NCBI RefSeq assembly: GCF_017427765.1
Contig: NZ_JAFRSC010000019.1
Location: forward strand, 31,587-95,586
Origin: Methanobrevibacter sp.
GTDB taxonomy: Archaea > Methanobacteriota > Methanobacteria > Methanobacteriales > Methanobacteriaceae
Direction: 5' to 3'
DNA length: 64,000 bases
Positions within the stretch are counted from its first letter, which is position 1. The number at the start of each line of letters is the position of its first letter. The notes under the pieces are model-generated. The model ran no database searches and was not told the DNA's origin. It was given only the letters and a program-made list of their open reading frames with translations. A program made the position numbers and the translations under genes. This document shows positions 19,536 through 29,414 of this stretch, one piece after another.

Positions 19536-20246
19536 TTAAATCCTAATAAATATATTATTAGCCATTTCTGCTGAAATATTTAGATCTTCATTTTCAATAT
19601 TGACCAGATAATGAGTTCCTACTCGATTTTCATTGAATTCATAGCTTAAGTGTTGGCCAACTTTAATATTTCTTTCTGCAATTTCATCCAAAAGTTCCGA
19701 ACTTCCCCTTATAAATGAGATAGTTCCTTCAGCATTGGAAGTTAATTCAGATATTGACAATAAGTTGAATTTTCTGTTTACCACATGGTCAAAATCTTTT
19801 AGAGAATAACATTCATTGCAGCTTTCAAAATCGAAATTACATGCAGGAATTATATTTTCATCAGGACATAAATCAGGATTGTGCAGCATATTACATAATG
19901 CCCTTTCAGCTTCATCAGATAAAGTATGTTCCATCTCACATGCCTGATCATGAATATTTTCCTCTTTGATTTTTAAAACATCATTTAAGAATTTTTCTAA
20001 AATCCTATGCTTTCTGGTAATTTTTTGAGCTATCTGCATTCCTTCATCTGTTAAAGTAGCTCCCTTATATGGAGTATAATCAATATATCCTAAATTTTCT
20101 AATTTTTTAAGCATTTGAGTTACACTTCCAGGAGCGATGCCTAACTCTTTTGAAAGCATTGTTGTGGAAACCTGTTCTCCATTACTTCCATTACGATAGA
20201 GAACTTCTAAATATTCCTCAATATTTTCACTTATCTTCTCAGCCAT
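19536..20246 (-). CDS. DtxR/IdeR-family metal-dependent repressor
   Basis: A 236-residue regulator. The N-terminal winged helix (SKELGIAPGSVTQMLKKLENLGY) is followed by the dimer and metal-binding domain with HRILEKFL, CEMEHTLSDE and a cysteine patch (CPDENIIPACNFDFESCNEC). The C-terminus is an SH3/FeoA-like domain. Family members sense Fe(II) or Mn(II) and repress transport genes. ATG 20246 has AGGTGA upstream. A DtxR-box-like site lies in its own promoter, suggesting autoregulation. The extra cysteines are more than usual and could change metal choice; that is inference. Confidence 0.92.
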   Translation of the reverse strand: MAEKISENIEEYLEVLYRNGSNGEQVSTTMLSKELGIAPGSVTQMLKKLENLGYIDYTPYKGATLTDEGMQIAQKITRKHRILEKFLNDVLKIKEENIHDQACEMEHTLSDEAERALCNMLHNPDLCPDENIIPACNFDFESCNECYSLKDFDHVVNRKFNLLSISELTSNAEGTISFIRGSSELLDEIAERNIKVGQHLSYEFNENRVGTHYLVNIENEDLNISAEMANNIFIRI

Positions 20247-20306
20247 GAAAACTCACCTTATTAATAAATTATCAAGTAAATATTTATAGTTAAGAGTATA
20301 AAAAAG

Positions 20307-20322
20307 TTTTGGTATGCCTAAA
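20307..20322. promoter_or_regulatory. DtxR-box-like operator upstream of the regulator
   Basis: TTTTGGTATGCCTAAA, 14 of 16 bases equal to the perfect palindrome at 6393-6408. On the minus strand it directly precedes the TATA-like TTTTTATACT (20306-20297). The ATG is about 50 bases further on. A repressor here would block TBP/TFB access. Confidence 0.55.
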
Positions 20323-20425
20323 AATTTAAGTGAAAATTTTATTAAAAAAATAAGTTTGTTATTATTTAATTTGTATTTAATGAATATTTAAATGTTTTCT
20401 AAAAAAAAGAAAAAAGAAAAGTTAA

Positions 20426-23400
20426 TTAGAATGAAATACCTGAATAAATTCCGTGAAGTGTGAAGGAATTTGTATTCCAATTAACTATATTTCCAAATGA
20501 ATTTCTAGTACTTGTAGCATCTACAACATACCATTGTCCATCAACTAACACCTGAGCCCAAACGTGACCGTAAGTACTTCCGCTTGAGAATCTGCAAGTT
20601 CCGTGAACATATCTAGCTGCAATACCTGCAGTTCTGTACATGGAAACTAACAGATGAGCTTGGTCTACACAGTTACCTGTTTTTGATGATAAAGTTCCAG
20701 CAGCACCATATTTGGTATTATAATAGAAACTGTATGAAACAGCATCTCTAACATAATTATAAATTGCTCTTGCTTTTTCTAAAGTAGTAGATAAACCAGA
20801 AGTTATTGAATTTACTGTAGACTTAATGTTACTGTTGTCAATAGGACAATTAGTAGAAGCTTTTAAGTAAGCAGATGTATCGGATTCTGTATTTTTCTGA
20901 TTTAAACCGGAACCTGAACCTGTTGTAATAGCAGTACTTCCACTACTACTTGATCCATAAGTAACTACAACATAATTAGGTAAATCTCCATTGGTATTAT
21001 AGTACGCTAAAATACGTGAGAAAGAATCCACCAATTCGGAATAAATTATTTTTCCTACTGCAGATGAAGCATAGTTAGGAGCCAATTTATTGGTACTGAT
21101 GAATTTTGCCACATTATTTGCAACAGTTATGTAATTTTCTTTAGTTAACTGTTGGGAACTAATTGTATCACCACTAGGTGATTCTGGAGCGCTGACACCA
21201 CTGATATAAGCAATATCATTACTGTTTGAGTTACCGATTTGATAAATAGCCTGACTCATCAAATACAAGAATTCAGGCAATTTGAATGTGATGCCTGCTG
21301 CTGTAACAGTATTTGGGAGTTGATTATTATTTGAATAATATGTTTTCAAATTAGTAGCTCCAGTTAAAATATCCTTAATGGAAATTGTTTTAACTGTAGA
21401 TGTGTCAGGAGTTATTGTAGTTTCAGATTTGGTAATTTTACTTATAGATACAGTATTAGGTAATGCGTTATTAGACTTATAGTAAGCTAAAATTCTAGAA
21501 AATGCATCAACCAAGTTTTCATATTTAATATTTCCTAAAGTTGAAGTCGCATAATTAGGAGCCTGTTTATTAGATGAAATAAATGAAGCAACCCTAGTCG
21601 CTACATCAACATAATCAGCCTTATTTAAATTACCTTCAGATTCTCCAGAAGAACTTGAAGCCGCACTTGCAGATAATACTGAAACTGCAGAAGTCTTACC
21701 AGAAGCAAGATTCTCAATAGATTTTGCCATCATATATAAGAATTGGGAAGTGGAATAAGTTACGCCACCAATACTTACACTGGACGGTACAGCACCGCTT
21801 GATGAAATAGTATTTTTCAAAGTGGTTGCTGCAGTCAAAATATTTGCAAGAGTTACTGATGATCCAGTAGTTGAACTGGAACTGGAAGAACTGGAACTGG
21901 ATGAACTAGAAGACGGATTGACTTTACCAGTTAATGAGTTAAAATTAACTAAGTTAGTTAAACCCCATCTGAATATAATTACTCCAGTTGCTTTAGAATT
22001 GACAGCAGTTTGAGCGTCATTAGTTATTTCACTTGAAGACAATTTTACTACATTATCATCTGAAGCATATCCTTGTAAACCAGCCCAGATTTGAGCTCCT
22101 TTAGAATTATCAACAAACCATTTTGTTACAGTACCAATCCAGGATGTAGTCTTTTTATAATTTCCCTTATATATCATAGGGACAACAACGTCCATATACT
22201 GACTGATTGCTGATAAGTCCTGACCGTAATAATAAATATTACTTGTAGTTTCAGGCATGACTGCACATGAAACAATGAGCTTGGAATTTAAAGCGTGAAG
22301 AGATTCACTGGCTAATTTTGCAAATTGAGAGATTGCTTGAGTACCTCCTGAAGTTTTATAAGCTGTACCCGGATATCTCATATAATCAAAGTGAATACCT
22401 GCAACACCTTTAAGTGCAGCGTATGTTTTTGCTTCGGATATTACTTCATTGAAGTATGCTGTATTTGCAGCTCCGTTTTTAACAGGATTAATCCAGTTAC
22501 CATCATAGAAAGTCTGCATCCAAATATGAACTCTCATTCCGTAAGTATTAGCAGAAGCAATCCATGATTCAACAGCAGATTTACCCCATTTAGTAATTGC
22601 ATAATAGTTTAAAAATATATCTGAAGTTCCTTGAGCAGCTAAACCAGTTAAAGAAACACTTTTCATGTCTCCACCGAAAAGCCAATATCCATATCCTCCT
22701 AATGTAGTTTTCTTGGAAATGGTTATGGATTTAGTTAAACTGCTAGGCTCATAATTATCGCCTGTAGCTTCATATTTAAATACTGCAGAGTAATCTCCAG
22801 CACCTAAATTTAGATTAAATGTTGCATAACCATTTGCAGAAGTGGTTGCAGAATATGTTTTTGAATTAATTGTTAACTTAACGGTCTTACCGGATAATCC
22901 TTTATTATTTGAATCTTTCAATAGAACTTTCAAAGTTTGTGACCCTTCATTAAGTGTACCGCTACTCCAGACTATAGAAGTTTTTGTTTTATCTTTAACT
23001 GTTATAGTTGAAGATCCGGTTTTTGCATTGACTTTAGAGTCACCGTTGAATTTATAAGCAATAGTATATTGACCAGCGGCTAAACCAATCGGCAAAGAAG
23101 CAATACCCTTACTGTCAGTAGTTCCAGTATAAGACTTGCTACCTACAGTAAAAATAACAGTTTTCTTTTCTAAAGGAACACTGCCTGATGTTAAAGCGAC
23201 TTTAAACACAGAGTCTGCACCATCACCAAAGATAGTGGAACTTTTTACTGTGAATGTAGGAGTCTTAGAAGGAATTATATAAACTTTATTTGATGCACTT
23301 GATGCCTTATAGAAACTGTTTCCATCAAATGCGTATTTTACAGTGTATACCCCATTATTTAAAGTAGGTAACTTAAGTGAAGCAACACCGTTACTATCAG

Positions 23401-24448
23401 TTTTTGATGTATAAGTTTTACCATTGATTGTAAATTTGATAGTTTTTCCAGAACCTGGTGCATAGCCTAATCCATTAAGTAAAGTAACTTTAATAGTTTT
23501 ACTTTCACTATTAAGGAAAGTGTATGAAGTAGTAGTTAATTTAGAAGTAGTAGATCTGACCACTTTAACAGTGTTGGTTAAAGTCAAACCGTCTGTGTTA
23601 TAAGAAATCATCTTATAGCTACCAACACCAAGACTTGTCATTGAAAGACTGGCTACACCATTACTATTAGTTTTTGCAGTATAAGTTTTACCATTAATCC
23701 TAAACTTAATATTTTTGTTAGCTAAAGCTTTACCGTCACTTTTTAAGAATTTTGCGGTAAATTTCTTTCCATCAGTATATACCTTAGTAACATCATTTGC
23801 CTGAATAGTTGTCAATACCTTACATGAAGTAGTTAATCTATAGTTTGTAACTGTATTTAAAGCAGTGATCTGATAAGTTCCAGGTTTAAGATTAATTGCT
23901 AAAGAAGCCACTCCGTTTGCATTAGTTTTGATTGTATAAGTTTTGCCGACTACAGTTACTTTTACATTTGTATTTTTCAATAGATTTCCTTTTAAATCGG
24001 TAAATGTAGCGCTATATTGAGTGCTTCCTTTATAATATTTAGTAATATCTTTTGCTTTGATGGTATCTGAAAGTTTTACAGTAGAAGAAACATCACTGGC
24101 TGCACCATAGACTTCAACATCTGAACCTGCAGCTAAACCAGTAACCCCATTTGCACCATCAATCGAATTCATCGTGTTAGTTGATAAAGTATTTGAATTT
24201 TCAGATTCTAAAACTTCTTCACTTGATAGAGAAACTTTAGATGAATCATTATCAACACTTGAATAACTATATACAGAACTTTCTGATGAATCAGCAGTTT
24301 TCTCTAATGGGACTGAAACATCTGATGTATCATCTACTAAGCTAGTAGTATATGAATCTGTAACATTTACTTCACTTGCTGAAATAGCACTAACTGAAAA
24401 AATTACGATAAGCGCTAAAAAAACAGTGAGTAATAATTGTTTGTTCAA
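20426..24448 (-). CDS. Secreted pseudomurein-remodelling enzyme: Ig-like repeats, GH-like barrel, PMBRs, transglutaminase
   Basis: A 1340-residue extracellular protein. It has a signal peptide (residues 1-25) and a Ser-rich region. Five Ig-like repeats of about 90 residues follow (about 125-578), each with a GKTYT...NGVASL core. A TIM-barrel of glycoside-hydrolase-like type (GHL10/COG1649 look) spans about 583-838, with GIHFDYMRYPG and VMPE. A poly-Ser linker leads to four pseudomurein-binding repeats (860-1166). The C-terminal transglutaminase-like domain has Cys (GNCVDQ, about 1260), His (YGHVWAQ, about 1295) and Asp (VVDATS, about 1310). The last resembles pseudomurein endoisopeptidases. 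TTG start 24448 follows GGAGGT. It likely cuts or reshapes the wall during growth; the glycosidase activity is inference. The prophage endolysin at 59184-61013 shares the barrel and repeats. Confidence 0.9.
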   Translation of the reverse strand: MNKQLLLTVFLALIVIFSVSAISASEVNVTDSYTTSLVDDTSDVSVPLEKTADSSESSVYSYSSVDNDSSKVSLSSEEVLESENSNTLSTNTMNSIDGANGVTGLAAGSDVEVYGAASDVSSTVKLSDTIKAKDITKYYKGSTQYSATFTDLKGNLLKNTNVKVTVVGKTYTIKTNANGVASLAINLKPGTYQITALNTVTNYRLTTSCKVLTTIQANDVTKVYTDGKKFTAKFLKSDGKALANKNIKFRINGKTYTAKTNSNGVASLSMTSLGVGSYKMISYNTDGLTLTNTVKVVRSTTSKLTTTSYTFLNSESKTIKVTLLNGLGYAPGSGKTIKFTINGKTYTSKTDSNGVASLKLPTLNNGVYTVKYAFDGNSFYKASSASNKVYIIPSKTPTFTVKSSTIFGDGADSVFKVALTSGSVPLEKKTVIFTVGSKSYTGTTDSKGIASLPIGLAAGQYTIAYKFNGDSKVNAKTGSSTITVKDKTKTSIVWSSGTLNEGSQTLKVLLKDSNNKGLSGKTVKLTINSKTYSATTSANGYATFNLNLGAGDYSAVFKYEATGDNYEPSSLTKSITISKKTTLGGYGYWLFGGDMKSVSLTGLAAQGTSDIFLNYYAITKWGKSAVESWIASANTYGMRVHIWMQTFYDGNWINPVKNGAANTAYFNEVISEAKTYAALKGVAGIHFDYMRYPGTAYKTSGGTQAISQFAKLASESLHALNSKLIVSCAVMPETTSNIYYYGQDLSAISQYMDVVVPMIYKGNYKKTTSWIGTVTKWFVDNSKGAQIWAGLQGYASDDNVVKLSSSEITNDAQTAVNSKATGVIIFRWGLTNLVNFNSLTGKVNPSSSSSSSSSSSSSSTTGSSVTLANILTAATTLKNTISSSGAVPSSVSIGGVTYSTSQFLYMMAKSIENLASGKTSAVSVLSASAASSSSGESEGNLNKADYVDVATRVASFISSNKQAPNYATSTLGNIKYENLVDAFSRILAYYKSNNALPNTVSISKITKSETTITPDTSTVKTISIKDILTGATNLKTYYSNNNQLPNTVTAAGITFKLPEFLYLMSQAIYQIGNSNSNDIAYISGVSAPESPSGDTISSQQLTKENYITVANNVAKFISTNKLAPNYASSAVGKIIYSELVDSFSRILAYYNTNGDLPNYVVVTYGSSSSGSTAITTGSGSGLNQKNTESDTSAYLKASTNCPIDNSNIKSTVNSITSGLSTTLEKARAIYNYVRDAVSYSFYYNTKYGAAGTLSSKTGNCVDQAHLLVSMYRTAGIAARYVHGTCRFSSGSTYGHVWAQVLVDGQWYVVDATSTRNSFGNIVNWNTNSFTLHGIYSGISF

Positions 24449-24550
24449 AATATTTTACCTCCATAACAATTTTTTCAAACATCCGCGAGTTAACATTCTC
24501 GCTTCAACAATATTTATTACAAATATGTTATATAAACCTTTTTATTTCAA
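24449..24550 (-). promoter_or_regulatory. Leader of the wall enzyme gene with a GC-rich hairpin
   Basis: On the minus strand a GCGAG/CTCGC hairpin (24502-24485, 8-base loop) stands about 20 bases ahead of GGAGGT and the TTG start. It is conspicuous in such AT-rich DNA. A TATA-like run TTTATATAAC lies near 24538-24529. The hairpin could protect the mRNA end or control translation; either is inference. Confidence 0.4.
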
Positions 24551-24868
24551 AAAAAGCATTATACTCATTTAATTTTTAAAAATAAAGCTAAAACTTAATG
24601 AAAATAAAGAATTAAGTAACATTATACTTGAATATAGTTCTAAAAGGATTAAATTATATGAATTTATTTTTAAAGTAACTTGACTATACTAAAATGTAAA
24701 CAATAATGTTAGTACTTATCATATAAAATAACATATAATTTAAAACTATTTAAACAAAAAACATAGATTAAAGATTAGTTAGAATAAAAAACAACAAGTT
24801 TAATCGAGTATAAAGAAAAATAAGCAATTATAATAAAAAAAGAAAAAGATGTAAAAAATTTTAAAAAT
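24551..24868. other. AT-rich intergenic region between wall enzyme and thermosome
   Basis: About 320 bases with no open frame, RNA gene or clear repeat that I can see. The right end should hold the 3' end of the thermosome transcript, where a T-rich stretch on the minus strand (around 24853-24828) could end transcription. Confidence 0.4.
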
Positions 24869-26518
24869 TTACATCATTGGAGGCATTCCACCCATTCCGC
24901 CTGCACCAGGCATTGGTGGCATACCGCTTGCATCATTACCTGACTCATCAGGTCCGGTTGAATTCAATGCATTTCTTGCAGCTATCATATCATCAATACG
25001 TAAAATCATTTCACAAGCTTCACCAGCTGATTGAAGTGCTTGGATTTTAACTCTTACAGGTTCAATAACTCCAGCTTCTTTCATATCAACTACTTCACCA
25101 GTAAAGACGTTTATACCGATGAATTTTGATTCTTCATGAGCTGCTTTTAAATCAGCAATTAAGTTAATGGTATCTAAACCTGCATTTTCAATTAATGTTC
25201 TTGGAATAACTTCTAAAGCTTCAGCATATTTTAAAATAGCTAACTGTTCTCTTCCACTTACAGATTCACCATATTCTCTTAATTGTTTTACTAAATCAAT
25301 TTCACAAGCTCCTCCACCGATTAAAACTTTTCCTTCTTTAATAGTGGATGCAACTACACCTAAAGCATCATCAATAGCTCTGGAAATTTGTTCGGTTACA
25401 TAACGGGTACTTCCCCTTAAAACAATGGAAGATGCTTTTGGATTTTCACATTCTTCAATGAAAGTCAATTCATGATCAAATAATTTGTCAAGATATACAC
25501 GGCCGGCAGTACCTAATTTATCTTCGGATAAATCTTCAATGTCAGTTACAAGTTTTGCACCTGTAGCTTTGGAAATTCTTTCCATATCAGATTTTTTAAC
25601 CCTTTTGTAAGCCATGATTCCTGCTTTTTTTAAGTAGTGTTCTGCCATGTCATCAATACCTTTTTGACAGAAGATTACATTAGCACCGCAATCAAGCACT
25701 TTCTCAACTAAATCCTTAATCATTTGTTCTTCTTGCATTAAGAAAGCTTCAAATTGGTCAGGACTTGTAATATCTATTTTAGCATCAGTGTTGATACTTT
25801 TCAATTCAATAGGATATTTAACAATAGCAATTTTTGCATTTTCTACTTCTTTAGGCATGCTTTTAGATAAAGGAGCCTTATCGATAACAATACCTTCAGC
25901 TAAAAATGAATCTTCTACAGAACCGCCTGAAACTCTTTGAATATTAATGTTGTCGATTTCAGATTCACCATCTTCTTCAATTCTTAAAGCAGCTTCAACA
26001 ACCAAATCAGCTAAATGTTCTTTTGCATAATCTGAACCTTTACCACTCATAGCAGTAATTGCAACTTTTTTAAGGGTGTCTTCATCATCTGCATCGATAG
26101 CAATATCATCTAAAAGTTCAATAGCTTTTGATGTTGCATTTCTGAATCCTTTTACAACAACGGAAGTTGCAATTCCGTCATCCAATAATTCTTCAGCCTT
26201 ATTTAATAATTCACCTGCAATCACAACAACAGAAGTAGTTCCGTCTCCAACAATATCTTCTTGTTTTTTAGCAGTTTCAACAAGCATTCTAGCTGCAGGT
26301 TGGTTAATTTCCATTTCTCTCATAATAGTTGCACCATCATTTGTGACAGTGACATCACCTAATGAGTTAACTAACATTTTGTCCATACCTTTAGGACCTA
26401 AAGTAGTTCTTACTATACCTGCTAATACTTTAGCAGCTGTGATATTCATTCTTAAAGCATCTCTTTTTGAATATCTTTCAGTCCCTTCAGGGAGGATAAA
26501 TATTGGTTGATTTGCCAT
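24869..26518 (-). CDS. Thermosome subunit (group II chaperonin)
   Basis: An ATP-driven protein-folding ring subunit of 549 residues. It has [14 protein letters not shown], the VTNDGATI loop and GDGTTSVVV of the ATPase site, and ends in a Gly/Met-rich tail ([17 protein letters not shown]) typical of chaperonins. ATG 26518 has AGGTGAT upstream. It is divergent from the TPR gene and stands alone. Confidence 0.97.
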   Translation of the reverse strand: MANQPIFILPEGTERYSKRDALRMNITAAKVLAGIVRTTLGPKGMDKMLVNSLGDVTVTNDGATIMREMEINQPAARMLVETAKKQEDIVGDGTTSVVVIAGELLNKAEELLDDGIATSVVVKGFRNATSKAIELLDDIAIDADDEDTLKKVAITAMSGKGSDYAKEHLADLVVEAALRIEEDGESEIDNINIQRVSGGSVEDSFLAEGIVIDKAPLSKSMPKEVENAKIAIVKYPIELKSINTDAKIDITSPDQFEAFLMQEEQMIKDLVEKVLDCGANVIFCQKGIDDMAEHYLKKAGIMAYKRVKKSDMERISKATGAKLVTDIEDLSEDKLGTAGRVYLDKLFDHELTFIEECENPKASSIVLRGSTRYVTEQISRAIDDALGVVASTIKEGKVLIGGGACEIDLVKQLREYGESVSGREQLAILKYAEALEVIPRTLIENAGLDTINLIADLKAAHEESKFIGINVFTGEVVDMKEAGVIEPVRVKIQALQSAGEACEMILRIDDMIAARNALNSTGPDESGNDASGMPPMPGAGGMGGMPPMM

Positions 26519-26636
26519 TTCATAATCACCTTTAAATTTTAATAAAACAATATAAAAATAAGTTTTTTATACATATATAATATGGATTAGAAGTTATATA
26601 AAAATATTACCCATTAAAGTAACTTTAGGTGTGTTA

Positions 26637-27662
26637 ATGTACGAAGAAATAATTGAGGAAATAAAATCTAACTTAGGTCAAAACAGGGATTTGAACAGAA
26701 AATATCTATCATCCCAAATTGAAAAGTATAAAGACCACCCATACAATAAAGAGATTATCAAAGAGATTTCAAGGATGATGTGGGACTGCTTAAGTGAAGA
26801 TGAAAAAAATGAATTCATAGAAATATCCCAAAAAGAAAATCCCATAATGGACATATTAAATGACGTTTCGCAATTCATTGAAACTGGAGACTACAACAAA
26901 GCCCTGATTATGTTGGATGAATTTATGGAAAGCTTTCCAGGCATGTTTGAAGATGATAAGGTAAGCGAATACCACAGTTTTACAAACCCTCTGGAAGAGA
27001 TAATATTTAGAAAGTATATTGGTGCAAAAAAGGAAGTCAGATTAATTCCAGACAATCAGCCATTACTTGACCTATATTATATCTACGGATTTTTGCTGTT
27101 TGAAAACAAACAGTATGATAAAGCCGAAGAAAGTCTTAAGAAAGCTAAAAAAATCAACCCAGTTTCTGCAAGAGTAATCCTGGAATTAAGTGAAATATAC
27201 AAAATGCACACCCCTACATTCAATAAATTTTTCATATATACCACTGAAGCTTTAACATATTCATATTACCCTCAAGACATTGCCAGATGTTACAGAAACT
27301 TAGGCTATTATTACGTTGAGGAAAACCAATTGGATGTTGCTGTCGGATTATACAAATACAGTATGGAATTTGAAATGAGTGTAATGGCTTATAGCGAACT
27401 GCAATATATCGAATCAAAAGGTCAAAACATTAATCTGACTACTGAAGAATCAGTTGAAATTCTTAAATCAAAAAACATACAAATTGGAGTTAATCCTTTC
27501 ATTTTAAAAACATTGGGCGAATTAGCTAGCGAATATGAAGAAAATAAATTATATAACCAGTCCGCATATTTCTATGAACTGATTTACAATATAACAAAAG
27601 ATGGCAAAATTCATGAAAAAATTGAGAATATAACATCAAAAATAAACTTAAATAATATATAA
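26637..27662 (+). CDS. TPR-repeat protein
   Basis: About 341 residues, all helical, with tetratricopeptide-like units. The clearest are LLDLYYIYGFLLFENKQYDKAEESLKKAKKI (described from about 140), ARCYRNLGYYYVEENQLDVA and LYNQSAYFYELIYN. The N-terminal half has another pair around DYNKALIMLDEF. No enzyme or membrane segment is visible, so it is likely a scaffold. ATG 26637 has AGGTG five bases before it; a GTG two codons earlier overlaps that site. It may be cotranscribed with the small zinc-ribbon gene behind it. Confidence 0.75.
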   Translation: MYEEIIEEIKSNLGQNRDLNRKYLSSQIEKYKDHPYNKEIIKEISRMMWDCLSEDEKNEFIEISQKENPIMDILNDVSQFIETGDYNKALIMLDEFMESFPGMFEDDKVSEYHSFTNPLEEIIFRKYIGAKKEVRLIPDNQPLLDLYYIYGFLLFENKQYDKAEESLKKAKKINPVSARVILELSEIYKMHTPTFNKFFIYTTEALTYSYYPQDIARCYRNLGYYYVEENQLDVAVGLYKYSMEFEMSVMAYSELQYIESKGQNINLTTEESVEILKSKNIQIGVNPFILKTLGELASEYEENKLYNQSAYFYELIYNITKDGKIHEKIENITSKINLNNI

Positions 27663-27689
27663 TATATAATATATTATAGGTGATTTTAA

Positions 27690-27845
27690 ATGTGTTCTAG
27701 CGGAGGGCCAATGGCCGATGTCGATTTAGGAAAATTAAAAACTAAAAAATATCATTGTAAAGACTGTGGAAATAAGTTTAAAGGACTTGGAAAAAAAGTA
27801 GTTTGTCCATCTTGTCAAAGTGACAACGTTGAACTTGCAGAGTAA
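27690..27845 (+). CDS. Small zinc-ribbon protein
   Basis: A 51-residue protein (MCSSGGPMADVDLGKLKTKK) with two CxxC pairs, YHCKDCGN and VVCPSCQSDN, forming one zinc ribbon. ATG 27690 has AGGTGAT six bases upstream. It lies between the TPR gene and a conserved hypothetical, all on the plus strand. A nucleic-acid or protein-binding role is usual for such ribbons, but the partner is unknown. Confidence 0.8.
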   Translation: MCSSGGPMADVDLGKLKTKKYHCKDCGNKFKGLGKKVVCPSCQSDNVELAE

Positions 27846-27882
27846 ATTATTTACTCTATTTTTTTTATTTTTTGTGATTTTT

Positions 27883-28335
27883 ATGAATATTGATTTTAAA
27901 AATGATGAAATACTATTTCTTGAAGGCGAAACCGGAATGGTTGGTGTCGTGAAAGTGGCTTATGAAAATAAAATGCTTTTTATCGCCACACAGGACAATG
28001 AAGAAATAGTTCAGTTTTTAGAATCAGATGACATTATTGCAGTATCCAACTTCAAAAAGGATAAACGAGCAATACGTTCACAGGCTTATTTAAGCCGTGA
28101 AGAATCTTCACCAATTGTAATTTTAAATAAGGATCATCCATCAACAAAACGATTAGAAACAGTATTATCAATAGGAGATCAAGTAAACCTAAACTGCAAT
28201 ATAATACCGGGAACCCATCCTGAACAAAACGTTTTATGTTCCTGTGACAGTTTATCCGGTCTTGAAATAATCAAAACACCCACAGGAATCCGATTAAATA
28301 AAGAATTTGATAATTATACTATTGAAAAATTTTAG
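27883..28335 (+). CDS. Conserved hypothetical protein, family not recognised
   Basis: About 150 residues, soluble, with many beta-strand-like stretches (EILFLEGETGMVGVVKVAYE, IVILNKDHPSTKRLETVLSI). I do not recognise the family. The frame is open upstream to 27820, but that part overlaps the zinc-ribbon gene. ATG 27883 has GTGAT upstream. It is followed after eight bases by the DUF116 gene, suggesting joint expression. Confidence 0.6.
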   Translation: MNIDFKNDEILFLEGETGMVGVVKVAYENKMLFIATQDNEEIVQFLESDDIIAVSNFKKDKRAIRSQAYLSREESSPIVILNKDHPSTKRLETVLSIGDQVNLNCNIIPGTHPEQNVLCSCDSLSGLEIIKTPTGIRLNKEFDNYTIEKF

Positions 28336-28343
28336 GTTAAATA

Positions 28344-28982
28344 ATGTTTATCGAATCATTTTACACATTTTTAGGCCAATTGGTAGTCTTTTTGATTATC
28401 ATCATTGCAATTCTATTTATCGCAATTCTAATTTTAGGTTTGTTTATTGCCCGTAAAAACAAAATTAAATTTCCAAGATTCATACTATTTGTTGTGGATT
28501 TATTGTATTCTCCATTTAAAACCATTTCCAGAGTATTAGGTCTTGATGAGTATTTAATTGATGATATAGCTATAAAAGTTAGGGATGACGTTAACAAAGA
28601 AAAGTTTAGAAAAATCCCTGCTGATAAAACATTGATATTCCTACCACATTGCCTAAGACACAGAGATTGTCCTGCAACACTTCAAAAAGAAGGTTTAAAC
28701 TGCACTGAATGTGGATTATGCTCAATAGGAGTTATTAAGAAAAAAGCTGAACCATTAGGATACAAACTATACATTGTTCCGGGATCCAGTTTTGTTAAAA
28801 AGATAGTTATGGAAAATAAGTTTCAGGCAGTTATAGGTGTTGCATGTCACGAAGATTTAAATCAAATGATGATGCTTTTGTCTGATTTTTACCCTCAGGG
28901 AGTTTTACTTGAAAAAACAGGTTGTTTTGAGACAAAAGTAAATATTAAAAAAGTATTTGAAAAAATAGACTCCAAATACTAA
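28344..28982 (+). CDS. DUF116 family protein, membrane anchored, Cys-rich
   Basis: A 212-residue protein. Residues about 10-38 form one long hydrophobic segment. The soluble part has FLPHCLRHRDCPA, LNCTECGLCSIG and GVACHEDLNQM, the cysteine/histidine pattern of DUF116 (COG1852), found in methanogens and some anaerobic bacteria. The cysteines suggest a metal or Fe-S site at the inner membrane face; no reaction is known to me. Confidence 0.8.
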   Translation: MFIESFYTFLGQLVVFLIIIIAILFIAILILGLFIARKNKIKFPRFILFVVDLLYSPFKTISRVLGLDEYLIDDIAIKVRDDVNKEKFRKIPADKTLIFLPHCLRHRDCPATLQKEGLNCTECGLCSIGVIKKKAEPLGYKLYIVPGSSFVKKIVMENKFQAVIGVACHEDLNQMMMLLSDFYPQGVLLEKTGCFETKVNIKKVFEKIDSKY

Positions 28983-29048
28983 CTATTTACTGTCCATCAA
29001 TAATGCGAACTTTCATTTTCAAAGAACATGATTTGAATAAGAATTGTT

Positions 29049-29414
29049 TCATGCTGTAACTAATTCTGATTCCATAGCAGGAATACCATTTAAATTAGTT
29101 GTAATTCTATTCATTCCAAATGTTTGTGTTTTGTTATGAATCGGAACAATTAATTGGACTTTTAGATTAATTGCTTCTTCAGTTATATTGGATTGAATAG
29201 TGATTTTAGATAAATTATTGAAATAAGTTTTATCTAAGTTGAATATTTTTGATGCATTTAAAAATTCAAATGCAACAGGTTTTCCATCCTTATCAATGTC
29301 TAGTATTACATCATTGTCCAATTCTAGTGAAACTTCATATTCATAATCTTCAACACAATATATGAATAATGAGTCCCCTTGACGATCATAATCATATACT
29401 ACTTTGTTATTCAT
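29049..29414 (-). CDS. DUF2283-type protein, probable antitoxin
   Basis: A 121-residue protein whose first 65 residues match DUF2283 (YDYDRQGDSLFIYC, then LELDNDVILDIDKDGKPVA and FLNASKIF). DUF2283 proteins are often paired with DUF4258-like small toxins. Here the ATG overlaps the TGA of the upstream 103-residue gene (29411-29414), the tight layout of a toxin-antitoxin pair. The C-terminal 50 residues are not part of the domain. Confidence 0.7.
   Translation of the reverse strand: MNNKVVYDYDRQGDSLFIYCVEDYEYEVSLELDNDVILDIDKDGKPVAFEFLNASKIFNLDKTYFNNLSKITIQSNITEEAINLKVQLIVPIHNKTQTFGMNRITTNLNGIPAMESELVTA

Noticed and set aside
21870..21915. Short tandem GGAACT/GGAAGA-type repeats
   Set aside because: They encode the poly-Ser linker of the wall enzyme; no sign of a separate element.
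22650..24100. Regular repeats of about 270 bases that might be a DNA repeat array
   Set aside because: They are diverged Ig-like protein repeats with no constant spacers, so not a CRISPR array.
26076..26510. A 144-codon plus-strand open frame
   Set aside because: Antisense to the thermosome gene; low-complexity Ser/Ile composition typical of a shadow.
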